A DNA stretch of 61,654 nucleotides from Tissierellia bacterium (GTDB lineage: Bacteria > Bacillota > Clostridia > Peptostreptococcales > Acidaminobacteraceae), in assembly GCA_012838225.1 (NCBI GenBank), contig DUPT01000041.1, positions 1 through 61,654 on the forward strand, read 5' to 3'. The translations under genes and the position numbers were made by a program. The notes below the pieces were generated by a model. That model was not told the DNA's origin. It saw nothing but the letters and a program-made list of their open reading frames with translations, and did not search any database. Of the stretch, positions 1-7,841 are shown one piece after another; position 1 is the first letter of the stretch; every line of letters begins with the position of its first letter.

Positions 1-1
1 A

Positions 2-484
2 GGCGGCCTCGACTCCATGATATGGACTATCTCCCTCATCCTTTGCGCCATGATCTTTGGTGGCGTGATGGAGACGACCGGGATGCTGGGCTCTTTGGTC
101 GATGTCATCCTAAAGATCGCCAAGGGCGTCGGCGGACTGGTCACAGCCACCATCGTCACCTGTATCTTTATCAACTTCGTCACGGCCGACCAATACCTCT
201 CGATCGTCATTACCGGTCGGATGTATAAGACAGCCTATGAAGCCGAGAATCTCCATCCGAAAAACCTCTCACGTGCCTTGGAGGACAGCGGTACCTTGAC
301 CTCACCGCTCATCCCGTGGAATACCTGCGGGGCGTTCATGATCGAGGCCCTGGCCATCGAGCCGTGGTCGTATGTACCGTATGCCTTCCTCAACTGGTTG
401 AACCCGATCGTTTCGATCATCTACGGCTTCACCGGCTTCTCGATGGAAAAGCTCGATAAGACCAAAGACACTGCTACCGTCTAA
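2..484 (+). CDS. NhaC-family Na+/H+ antiporter, C-terminal part (cut by window start)
   Basis: The reading frame is open from the first bases (GGLDSM before the first internal Met), so the gene begins outside the window and only about 160 C-terminal residues are seen. They hold several hydrophobic segments and the NhaC-like stretch FVTADQYLSIVITGRMY, followed by LTSPLIPWNTCGAFM, which is typical of the family's C-terminal half. Members exchange external protons for internal sodium (or related amino-acid/malate pairs) in the cytoplasmic membrane. The exact substrate cannot be told from this fragment. A strong hairpin terminator follows directly after the TAA stop. Confidence 0.85.
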   Translation, partial: GGLDSMIWTISLILCAMIFGGVMETTGMLGSLVDVILKIAKGVGGLVTATIVTCIFINFVTADQYLSIVITGRMYKTAYEAENLHPKNLSRALEDSGTLTSPLIPWNTCGAFMIEALAIEPWSYVPYAFLNWLNPIVSIIYGFTGFSMEKLDKTKDTATV

Positions 485-485
485 T

Positions 486-514
486 GAAAAAAAAGGCCGC
501 TAAGGCCTTTTTTT
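486..514. terminator. Bidirectional rho-independent terminator
   Basis: The stem AAGGCC/GGCCTT with loop GCTA is flanked by A-run and T-run, so it can end transcription from the NhaC gene on the plus strand and from the ABC permease gene on the minus strand. Confidence 0.85.
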
Positions 515-533
515 ATTGGCTTTGATGCTTCGA

Positions 534-1307
534 TCAATAGGCTCGGTTTCGGCGGTAGATGAAGCTGCCAAACAGTACCAGGAGCGAGAGGGCCCCAAAG
601 AACAGCATCGCCTGCCCCAGCATAGAATAATTATACGCCGAGCCGATCCACAGATCGGTGATGGCGGGCTTAGACAGATGCGTCGGCGGAAGAAGATCCG
701 CCAGAGCCCTGACCGGCTTTGGCAGCATCGCCGACGTTACCCCCATCATGCCGCCCAGGAGCATAAAGGTAAAATAGATCAGCATCGACAGGCCATAGGC
801 CGGCCCGAACCGGCGAAAGAAGTTGGCGATGCCGTGAGCCAGGACGAAATAGATCGTGGCCAGGCTATACAAGACCAGCAGGTAGATGATAAGACCAGCC
901 GGACTTGGTCGATCATAGCCCAGGATCGGATAGAGCAGACCGAAGTGAAACAGCAGGGCCAGCGTCTGAAACACCAGCTGAGCCTGAAGCTTTGCCCAAA
1001 GGATCGACCGCTGAGAAAAGCCGAACAGCTGCATCCGAAGCGGCACCTTATCCTCCAGCTCCTTGGCATAGATAGCCGAATGACCCAGGAAGATCCCGGC
1101 CATCGGGATCAGCTGAGCAAAGCCCAGCACCACCCCGGTGATGGCCGTCGACTTAAAGGCTTCGGGCACATCCTGAAGGGCTGTCTGAGAGATCACGATC
1201 GCCATCAGGACCGGAAAAGCCATTCCGAAGACCAGCGTATACCAGTTGCCTAACACATTGCGCAGCTCATACCAAAACAGATGACGTCTGGTCCTGATCA
1301 TGACCAC
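534..1307 (-). CDS. ABC-2 type transporter permease
   Basis: This 257-residue protein has a hydrophilic N-terminus (HLFWYELRNVLGNWYTLVFG) and six hydrophobic segments, the usual plan of ABC-2 exporters for lipids, drugs or peptides. Its start codon overlaps the last 10 bases of the upstream ATP-binding gene, so the two are one exporter. They follow a sensor kinase/response regulator pair on the same strand, which suggests the exporter is the target of that pair. The substrate is unknown; resistance to an antimicrobial or lipid export are both possible. Confidence 0.85.
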   Translation of the reverse strand: MVMIRTRRHLFWYELRNVLGNWYTLVFGMAFPVLMAIVISQTALQDVPEAFKSTAITGVVLGFAQLIPMAGIFLGHSAIYAKELEDKVPLRMQLFGFSQRSILWAKLQAQLVFQTLALLFHFGLLYPILGYDRPSPAGLIIYLLVLYSLATIYFVLAHGIANFFRRFGPAYGLSMLIYFTFMLLGGMMGVTSAMLPKPVRALADLLPPTHLSKPAITDLWIGSAYNYSMLGQAMLFFGALSLLVLFGSFIYRRNRAY

Positions 1308-2158
1308 CTCCCAGCCTTGGCATTAAAGCTCATGATCTCGACATCGCTTATCGATCGCTTATAGTTGACATTGGCTTGATTGAGCGTCTGAGAGATCCGT
1401 TCATCACTCGCTTGATCGGGCGATTGCAGCGCGATCAAATGCGGCGGTGCCTTCAGCTGAGCAAAGCCACTGACCAAGGCCTCATGCTCCGGCGTGCGGC
1501 TTAGCGTATAGACACTTCGGCCACAGTACTGTTGAAACAGGTCGGTCTTATCGCCGAAGCAAACGACCCGACCATCCTCCAGCATCAGGATCTTATCGAC
1601 CAAGGTCTCCAGCTCTTCATAGTAGTGGGTGATATAGCACAGCGTCGTATCGGATTGGCTATACCACGAATCCATCAGCTCGACCAGCCCCTGGCGACTC
1701 TCAAAGTCGAGTCCCGAGGTGACCTCATCAAAAAACACCAGCGGTGCATCCTGAAACAACACCAAGATCAGCGTCAGTCGTTGCTTTTGACCGCCCGAGA
1801 GGTGGTGGAATTTTTTCTTCAGACTGTCTTGAAAGGAAAAGTAGTCGATCAGCTCGTCCAGTCGTTGATCCTGGCCGATCTTTTTTCCGGTCACCGTCTC
1901 AATGACATGCCTGATCGCCATCGTCTGGGCGTAGTTGTTTTGCTGCAGGTGGACGGCGATATCTTCAATTGAAGCGCCTAAGCGAAAGCTGCCGCGCGAC
2001 GGGATGAGTGATAGCAGGGCATTTAAGAGCGTCGTCTTGCCGGCACCGTTACTGCCGATGATCCCGACCCGCTCCCCGGGGCGGATCGCGATCGGTTGCG
2101 TGATATCTAGAGCCAGGTGTTGACCGTAGTGGACCTGTAGGTGGTCGATCTTAATCAT
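1298..2158 (-). CDS. ABC transporter ATP-binding protein
   Basis: The 286-residue protein has Walker A (GSNGAGKTT, about residues 35-43), signature LSGGQKQRL, Walker B PLVFFDEVTSGLD and an H-loop region (CYITHYYEE). It energises the ABC-2 permease encoded directly downstream and overlapping by 10 bases. The roughly 70 residues after the ATPase core (from RSVYTLSRTPEHEAL) resemble the C-terminal extension seen in many drug/lipid exporter ATPases. The ribosome binding site AAAGGAGG lies just before the ATG. A 10-base motif upstream is shared with the regulator gene. Confidence 0.9.
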   Translation of the reverse strand: MIKIDHLQVHYGQHLALDITQPIAIRPGERVGIIGSNGAGKTTLLNALLSLIPSRGSFRLGASIEDIAVHLQQNNYAQTMAIRHVIETVTGKKIGQDQRLDELIDYFSFQDSLKKKFHHLSGGQKQRLTLILVLFQDAPLVFFDEVTSGLDFESRQGLVELMDSWYSQSDTTLCYITHYYEELETLVDKILMLEDGRVVCFGDKTDLFQQYCGRSVYTLSRTPEHEALVSGFAQLKAPPHLIALQSPDQASDERISQTLNQANVNYKRSISDVEIMSFNAKAGRWS

Positions 2159-2179
2159 AGCTGCCTCCTTTATTGTGTC

Positions 2180-2189
2180 CTAGTCTAAC
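2180..2189 (-). promoter_or_regulatory. GTTAGACTAG motif, copy 1 (ABC operon)
   Basis: GTTAGACTAG on the minus strand sits 22 bases upstream of the ATP-binding gene. An identical copy lies in front of the response regulator gene. It may be a -10-like element (TAGACT) with an adjoining regulator site; no good -35 is seen. Confidence 0.35.
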
Positions 2190-2195
2190 CACTGA

Positions 2196-3755
2196 TTATG
2201 AAGACCGAATGGATCTGCTATGTGTTTTTGATGACTCACTTAGTCTGATCGTGACACGTTCTTCACTTTGTTCAAGTGAGAGCTGCCAGCCCAAAAGCGT
2301 GGCGTAGTGTTTGGCCAGGTAGAGACCGAGGCCGCGGCCGGGGCTGCGGTGAGATGATACGAACGGCTCCAAGGCATGAGCCAGCACCTCGTCATCGATC
2401 CTGGCCGGGCTGTTCGTCAGCGTGATGGCTTGATCCAGGCGGATCTCCACCCTGCCTCCGGGAGCACTGTAGCTGATGGCATTCGATAGGATCGGATCGA
2501 ACAGCTTGGTTAGGACAGCGGGATCGGCGGTGATTGTCTTATCTCCCTTGAGCTGGAGCCGAATACCTTTGGTCGCCGCCAGCTCACGATACGTCTTCAA
2601 GAAATCGTCTAGGAAATCAGCCAGCCGGATCGTTTCCTTTTCTCCGGTCTGATCCATCGCCTGAAGGGACAGAAGGGATTCGACCATCTGCTGCATGGCC
2701 ATCAGCTGCTCTCTTACCAGCGGCAGATTGGCTTGATGATCGGCGTAGCGACCGACCCGGTTCATCATCCCCTCGACTAGGAGCAGTGAGGCGGTGATCG
2801 GCGTTTTCAGCTGATGAGAGCTCGATCGCAGCACCACCTCCTGACGGGTATGCTCATGTGCCAGCTCATCATACTGCGTCCGTAGCCTCTCATACAAGGC
2901 ATCCAGATCCTCCGCTAGGGAAGTGATCTCATCACCGCCCCTTAGCTTGAGCGGCGCCATCGGCTGATAGTCGGCCGCCATCAGGTCTCTGGCATGATGT
3001 GACACTTGGGTGATGGGCTCAACGATCCGCCGGGCAAACAGGTAGGAGGCCAGTGTCACGATCACCAGCACCACCAGCGTGATCATCGGCAGACTCTGCG
3101 TCGTCACCGGCCGGATCTGATCGATCGAGCCGGTCACGACACTCGACCAACTCATCACGATATGCTCGGCTTGATCGGTCACGGCGATCAGGTTCATGTA
3201 GTCATTCGAATCGAATCGGCCGGCCAGGGCAATGATCCGGGTACTCGATGACACCCGGCGAAAATCATACGTGATATCATCGGGTGAAAACTCGATCGGT
3301 CGGTAGCGCTCAACCTCCATATCAAACGGCAGCTCGTCGATCGCCCGCTGAAACAGCGCCTGAAACTGCCGGCTCAGATCCACCACCACCGGTTCAGTCG
3401 CTGCATCAACCGAAAAATCCAACAGCTCCCGCTGCCACTGATCGATCATCGCCTGAAGCTCATCCTGTCTGATCACAATCCTGGCATCGAGCATAATGGA
3501 GTGGACTCGAATATCCCCGGACGCTTTAGGTAGGACCAGCGAGATGCTCGTGACCGGATTGGTCGACTCGATCCCGTCGTAGGAGCCTTTGTCCAGAAAA
3601 GACAGATGCTGCGCCTGAAAATCATCGATATGGGCCTGATTGATATGCTCGACATACAGCCCCGGCAACAGCCAGAGGAGATAGCTGGCAAAAAAGGCCA
3701 TCACAAGAAGACTTATGATAAAGGTATAGATCAAGGTCTTACGTGAGAGGGTCAT
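2196..3755 (-). CDS. Sensor histidine kinase
   Basis: This is a 519-residue membrane kinase. It has TM1 (about 8-30), an extracellular sensing domain (about 31-222), TM2 (about 224-241), HAMP (about 242-295), a HisKA domain with the phospho-acceptor in SSHQLKTPI (His314), an N-box (DPILSNAISYS) and a G-box (GRGLGLYLAKHY). All kinase boxes appear intact. Its ATG overlaps the end of the response regulator frame as ATGA, the usual coupled arrangement. It should sense an envelope signal and phosphorylate that regulator, but the regulator is interrupted by a stop codon, so the output of this kinase is uncertain. Confidence 0.92.
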   Translation of the reverse strand: MTLSRKTLIYTFIISLLVMAFFASYLLWLLPGLYVEHINQAHIDDFQAQHLSFLDKGSYDGIESTNPVTSISLVLPKASGDIRVHSIMLDARIVIRQDELQAMIDQWQRELLDFSVDAATEPVVVDLSRQFQALFQRAIDELPFDMEVERYRPIEFSPDDITYDFRRVSSSTRIIALAGRFDSNDYMNLIAVTDQAEHIVMSWSSVVTGSIDQIRPVTTQSLPMITLVVLVIVTLASYLFARRIVEPITQVSHHARDLMAADYQPMAPLKLRGGDEITSLAEDLDALYERLRTQYDELAHEHTRQEVVLRSSSHQLKTPITASLLLVEGMMNRVGRYADHQANLPLVREQLMAMQQMVESLLSLQAMDQTGEKETIRLADFLDDFLKTYRELAATKGIRLQLKGDKTITADPAVLTKLFDPILSNAISYSAPGGRVEIRLDQAITLTNSPARIDDEVLAHALEPFVSSHRSPGRGLGLYLAKHYATLLGWQLSLEQSEERVTIRLSESSKTHSRSIRSS

Positions 3756-4420
3756 CTCAAACTCCCATCAAACTGATAGCCCACGCCGATGATCGTCTTG
3801 ATATAGGGCTTGGGCAGCTTCTTTCTCAGATTTTTCATATGAGAATCGATCACCCGATCACTCCCATAGTAGTCCCCCTGTTAGATCGCCTCGATCAACT
3901 GCTCCCGGGTAAACACCTGCTGGGGCCGCTGATACAGCGCCAAAAGCAGCCCAAACTCACTCAGCGTCATCTCAAGACTCCGGCCGCTATAAAACGCCTG
4001 ATAGGCCGACTCATCGCATACCAGCTCTAAAGCGCCGGAGGTGACGGTCGTCTCGACTCGTCGGTGCAGGATGGTCTTGATCCGCTTCAGGAGCAGGATC
4101 GGTGAGAAGGGCTTGGTGACATAGTCATCGGCAAACAGATTGAAGGCATCGATCTGCGTCTTCTCATCCTCTAGGGCACTGAGCATGATGACCGGCAGTG
4201 CCGGCTGGTGTTGTCGAATAAAAGCCAATACCTCCAGACCCGATGGCCCCGGCACCATGATATCGAGGATCGCCAGATCAAACGACGCCTCAGCCAAGGC
4301 ATCGAGCGCCGCCTGACCATCCTCGGTCGCCTCTACCTGATAACCGGCCATCACCAGATACTCCGATACGACCTCGCGAATGACGGCTTCATCTTCTAGC
4401 AGCAATATCCTGGTCATCAT
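3752..4420 (-). pseudogene. OmpR-family response regulator interrupted by in-frame TAA
   Basis: The receiver domain is intact (acidic pocket near residue 10, phospho-acceptor Asp53 in LAILDIMVPG, Lys103 in VTKPF) and is followed by the first part of a winged-helix domain. After EQLIEAI a TAA at 3881-3883 stops translation at 179 residues. The same frame then continues for 42 codons with a normal end of the DNA-binding domain (GSDRVIDSHMKNLRKKL, then IIGVGYQF) and reaches TGA at 3752-3754, which overlaps the kinase ATG. The lost part contains the recognition helix, so the short product should not bind DNA normally. TAC/TAT to TAA is the simplest change. Readthrough, a sequencing error or a strain variant cannot be excluded. 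Confidence 0.85.
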
Positions 4421-4438
4421 ACTCCCCCTTTAGGTCTT

Positions 4439-4448
4439 CTAGTCTAAC
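4439..4448 (-). promoter_or_regulatory. GTTAGACTAG motif, copy 2 (regulator gene)
   Basis: This copy is identical to the one before the ABC exporter and lies 19 bases upstream of the response regulator ATG on the minus strand. The shared spacing to both start codons argues for co-regulation of sensor and exporter. Confidence 0.35.
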
Positions 4449-4472
4449 GGTTGGGTGTGGATTTGGTATGGA

Positions 4473-4498
4473 GAAAAAAAGAGAGGCTAACCCTCTCT
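4473..4498 (-). terminator. Terminator after addA
   Basis: On the minus strand AGAGAGG/CCTCTCT with loop GTTAG is followed by seven T. It lies between the addA stop and the response regulator start. Confidence 0.85.
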
Positions 4499-4506
4499 AA
4501 AACGAT

Positions 4507-7500
4507 CTAGTCAATTTCAATAAAACGTCCCAATCGGACAAACCAGATGAGCTTGCGAGAAACGCTTCGTTTGGTGATCGCCTGATAGGCCTCAGCGTAG
4601 TAGCCCACCTGCCTTTCATACTGTGGCAGATAGGCCAAGGAGACATCGGTTTTATAGTCGATCAGGACATCTCCGCCGGGTCGCTCGATCACCAGGTCGA
4701 TGATCCCCTGGACGAGTGTTTCCTCATCCCCGATCGCCATCCGATAGACGAACGGGAGCTCTCGGCGAAGCCTTATCGCCCCGGCTAGAAACTCCTGCAT
4801 CAATTCATGACTCAGGAAGCGTTCTACCAATGCCCGGTCCTGGAAATCCTCCAGGATCTTGTCGGCCTCCAGGCGATCGAGCGAGCCCGACACATCGGAA
4901 AAATCAAGCCACTCCATTGCCTTATGAAACCGGATCCCCTTCTCGATCCCGCCGATCAGCTCCTCATCAAAGCTCTGAGTAAGCTTTGGCGCCACGACCT
5001 CCTGCTGGATCAACCGGGTCACCGAGTATTTGCTATCGGCCACCCGCGGCCGGATCGCTCGGGGCGTGACGGATCGCTCGCTTGAGGCCACCCGACTGAC
5101 CATCGCCTTTTGATCGAAGCAATCGAGCTCCTTCTCTTCGACCAAGCGATAGCCCGGCCGGCTATGGCCGTCACAATCGATCACCATGGCCCCCGAGATC
5201 AATCGCCAGTAGGTATTGCAGTCCCGCAGACTGCTGAGGCTGTGCGGCTCGATCGCCGCCAGGGCCTTCGACCGATCGGGTACGACCGCCGATAGGATCA
5301 GTCGCTTCTCGGCCCGGGTCATGGCCACATAGAGCAGCCGGATCTCCTCTTGGCGCGAAGCCGCTCGCAGATCGTCCTGGAGCAGACGCTTAAAGAGCGG
5401 TTGGCGACTGACCCGCTTGTCCAGATCGACATCGGTCATCACCGCCCGATCATCCAACACGATCAGCGGCCGGGAGACGTCTTGCTCATTGAAGCGCCGA
5501 TGAAGCCCGGCCACAAACACGACCGGAAACTGCAGCCCTTTTGACTTATGGATACTCATCAGCCGAACGGTATCAGCGTCCTCGGGAATGATCCGGGCCG
5601 CCTCGATATCCTTATCGACCTCCATGATGCGCTCGACATAGCGCAAAAACTTACTCAGGCCGACAAAGGACGTCTGCTCATAGTCCCCCGCCAAATGGAA
5701 CAACAGCCTGACATTGGCCAGACGCTGCCTGCCATCGGGCATAAGCAGGATAAACGGCTCATAGTTTGTCGTATGATAGATCTCTTGGAGCAGGGCATCG
5801 ATACTAAGCGATCGGCTGTGGCGCCGAAAAGTCTCGAGCTCCTCGAAAAAGACCGAGAGCTTCTCCTTTAGCGTCTGATCCAGGGCCTCACTCCTCACAG
5901 CTTCATGAAAGGCCACCCTCGGCACCTGATGCCTGATATCCAACAGATCCTGATCACTCAGCCCATAGCGAGGCAAACGCAGCACACTCATCAGCGCAAT
6001 GTCCTGCCGGAAATTATCGATCAGTCGCAGGTAGTTTAGCAGGATCTCGACCTCGAGGCTTTTTAGATAGGCACTCGAATAGTCCAAGCTCAGCGGCAGC
6101 CCCGCCTCCTTAAACTGCTCGATCGCCCGATCGGCTATGGCCGAAGGCGCTCGCATCAAAATCACCATATCACGGTAGCGATAGCCCTCCCGGCGAAGCT
6201 GAGCTACCCGCCGGATGATATGATCGAGCTCGGCCTGCTCTCTCTCCCCCGTCCCGGCTTCTATCAGCATGATCTCAACATCATCCTCAAGATGCGACAG
6301 GTTCAGATTCCCAAACTCAAGCGCCGACTTATCATCATAGGCGATGCCGCCATAGTCTTCTAGCATAATGGTCTCAAAGATCCGGTTGACCCCTTCGATG
6401 ATGGGCTTGGCGGAGCGAAAGTTGCGGTTGAGATCGATCCGGACCGATGCTTTGCTCGGCTTGGCATAGGCATGGAATTTACGTAGAAAGATCGTCGGAT
6501 CGGCCTGACGGAAGCGATAGATGCTCTGCTTGATATCACCGACCATAAAGACATTGTTGTCTCGCTTGATACACTCGATCAAGCCCTCCTGGATCGGATT
6601 GGTGTCCTGATACTCATCGATAAAGATAAACGAAAACCGCTCCCGATACGTCTGAGCGATATCAGGGTCCTGGACCGCCTTTAGGGCCAGGTGCTCGATA
6701 TCGGCAAACGAGAACATGTTCATGTCCTTGCGTTTAGAGAAGAACCGCTCATGAAAGTCCTCGGTCAGCTCGATCAAGGCACTCATGCGAGCCTGTTGGT
6801 TGCGATAGTCTTTCATCAAACTCGAGAAATCGCCCTCGGCCGCCAGATTCTGATAAAAGTTCTGGGCCAGCTTGCGGTAGCGATCGCGGATCCGTTTGAG
6901 GGCATCATTGGTCTCGACCAGCTCGGGGTCGGCTTTTTCTGCCTTCGTCAACACCGGATAGCGCGGAAAACCGAGCCGGCCGCTTTGAAGCAGCGCTAGG
7001 TCGGCTTCGATGGTTTGGGTCGTCTTGTCGTTAAAGCACAGCTCCCTCGCCTCAGCCACCAAGCGCTTGATCTCGTCTTCATGCCAGCCGATATAGTGGG
7101 ACAGCTTCGTCTGCCAATAGTCCTCGTCATCAAAGCCGGCCAGGATCTGACCAATCGCCTCTCTCCGATCGATCCGATTGTTGAGGTAGGTCTCCAGCGT
7201 CAATACGGCCTGTCTGAGACCGACATCGCTTCGGTCCGGACCAAATACCTCGACCAGGTCTAAAAAGGCCGGCTCGAGGGCTTCATAACGCTCCTCAAAC
7301 AAATCGCTCAGCTCATCATCTTGGAGGATGGCGATCTCATTTTGATCGGCGATCCGAAAGGCCGGATCGACATCCAGGTAGTAGAAGTGATCACGCACGA
7401 TGGTATGACAAAACGAATCGATGGTCGAGATCTGAGCGGTCGCCAGCTTCTTTTCTTCACGCCGAAGCGACGGGTTCTGCTCGATCGCCCGGCGGATCTT

Positions 7501-7692
7501 ATCCTTCATATCCTTGGCGGATGCCTTGGTGAAGGTGATGATCAAGAAATCATCCAGGCTGTGCCCGTCTCGTAATAGGCTGATGATCCGCTCGGTCAAT
7601 ACGGCCGTTTTACCCGAACCGGCGGCGGCCGCCACCAGGACATTGCGGCCGCGATCATCGATGACTTGTTGTTGCTGGGGAGTCCACTGCAT
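4507..7692 (-). CDS. addA: ATP-dependent helicase/nuclease subunit A
   Basis: The 1061-residue protein is a UvrD-like SF1 helicase fused to a RecB-type nuclease. Walker A is AAAGSGKTAVL near the N-terminus, motif II is FIDEYQDTNPIQ, and a later motif is VRLMSIHKSKGLQFPVVFVAG. The C-terminal nuclease shows the invariant His (GIRFHKAMEW) and GIIDLVIE ... LIDYKTD ... ERQVGYYAEAY. With AddB it processes double-strand DNA ends for recombination repair, the Bacillota counterpart of RecBCD. In most relatives addB and addA are adjacent; here addB lies 1.8 kb upstream on the same strand with an opposite-strand transporter gene between them, so addA must have its own promoter. Confidence 0.97.
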   Translation of the reverse strand: MQWTPQQQQVIDDRGRNVLVAAAAGSGKTAVLTERIISLLRDGHSLDDFLIITFTKASAKDMKDKIRRAIEQNPSLRREEKKLATAQISTIDSFCHTIVRDHFYYLDVDPAFRIADQNEIAILQDDELSDLFEERYEALEPAFLDLVEVFGPDRSDVGLRQAVLTLETYLNNRIDRREAIGQILAGFDDEDYWQTKLSHYIGWHEDEIKRLVAEARELCFNDKTTQTIEADLALLQSGRLGFPRYPVLTKAEKADPELVETNDALKRIRDRYRKLAQNFYQNLAAEGDFSSLMKDYRNQQARMSALIELTEDFHERFFSKRKDMNMFSFADIEHLALKAVQDPDIAQTYRERFSFIFIDEYQDTNPIQEGLIECIKRDNNVFMVGDIKQSIYRFRQADPTIFLRKFHAYAKPSKASVRIDLNRNFRSAKPIIEGVNRIFETIMLEDYGGIAYDDKSALEFGNLNLSHLEDDVEIMLIEAGTGEREQAELDHIIRRVAQLRREGYRYRDMVILMRAPSAIADRAIEQFKEAGLPLSLDYSSAYLKSLEVEILLNYLRLIDNFRQDIALMSVLRLPRYGLSDQDLLDIRHQVPRVAFHEAVRSEALDQTLKEKLSVFFEELETFRRHSRSLSIDALLQEIYHTTNYEPFILLMPDGRQRLANVRLLFHLAGDYEQTSFVGLSKFLRYVERIMEVDKDIEAARIIPEDADTVRLMSIHKSKGLQFPVVFVAGLHRRFNEQDVSRPLIVLDDRAVMTDVDLDKRVSRQPLFKRLLQDDLRAASRQEEIRLLYVAMTRAEKRLILSAVVPDRSKALAAIEPHSLSSLRDCNTYWRLISGAMVIDCDGHSRPGYRLVEEKELDCFDQKAMVSRVASSERSVTPRAIRPRVADSKYSVTRLIQQEVVAPKLTQSFDEELIGGIEKGIRFHKAMEWLDFSDVSGSLDRLEADKILEDFQDRALVERFLSHELMQEFLAGAIRLRRELPFVYRMAIGDEETLVQGIIDLVIERPGGDVLIDYKTDVSLAYLPQYERQVGYYAEAYQAITKRSVSRKLIWFVRLGRFIEID

Positions 7693-7763
7693 AATTACCT
7701 CACTCGTATTATTTTAGCATGAACAAATAATCAAAGATACTGCCCACGCCGACTGAAAAAGTG

Positions 7764-7800
7764 TATAATCGGTCTGGGCTTATGTTAAGATAGCGTTAAG
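7764..7800 (+). promoter_or_regulatory. Promoter region of Na/Pi symporter with TTAAG direct repeat
   Basis: A consensus -10 TATAAT is at 7764-7769; no good -35 is seen 16-18 bases before it. TTAAG repeats at 7785-7789 and 7796-7800 with an 11-base period, the spacing of PhoP boxes (TTAACA repeats) in Bacillus. The gene downstream handles phosphate, so a Pho-type site is possible, but two half-sites downstream of the -10 are weak evidence. Confidence 0.35.
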
Positions 7801-7841
7801 TCCAACCGACTTCCATCTCACCTGCAATCATAGGAGCGCTT

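Noticed and set aside
516..1253. Plus-strand open frame of 245 codons opposite the ABC permease
   Set aside because: It is antisense to a clear membrane protein, has skewed composition (Gln/Arg/His) and no ribosome site.
3881..3883. Stop-codon reassignment as explanation for the in-frame TAA
   Set aside because: TAA, TAG and TGA all end other intact genes here, so a changed code is not supported.
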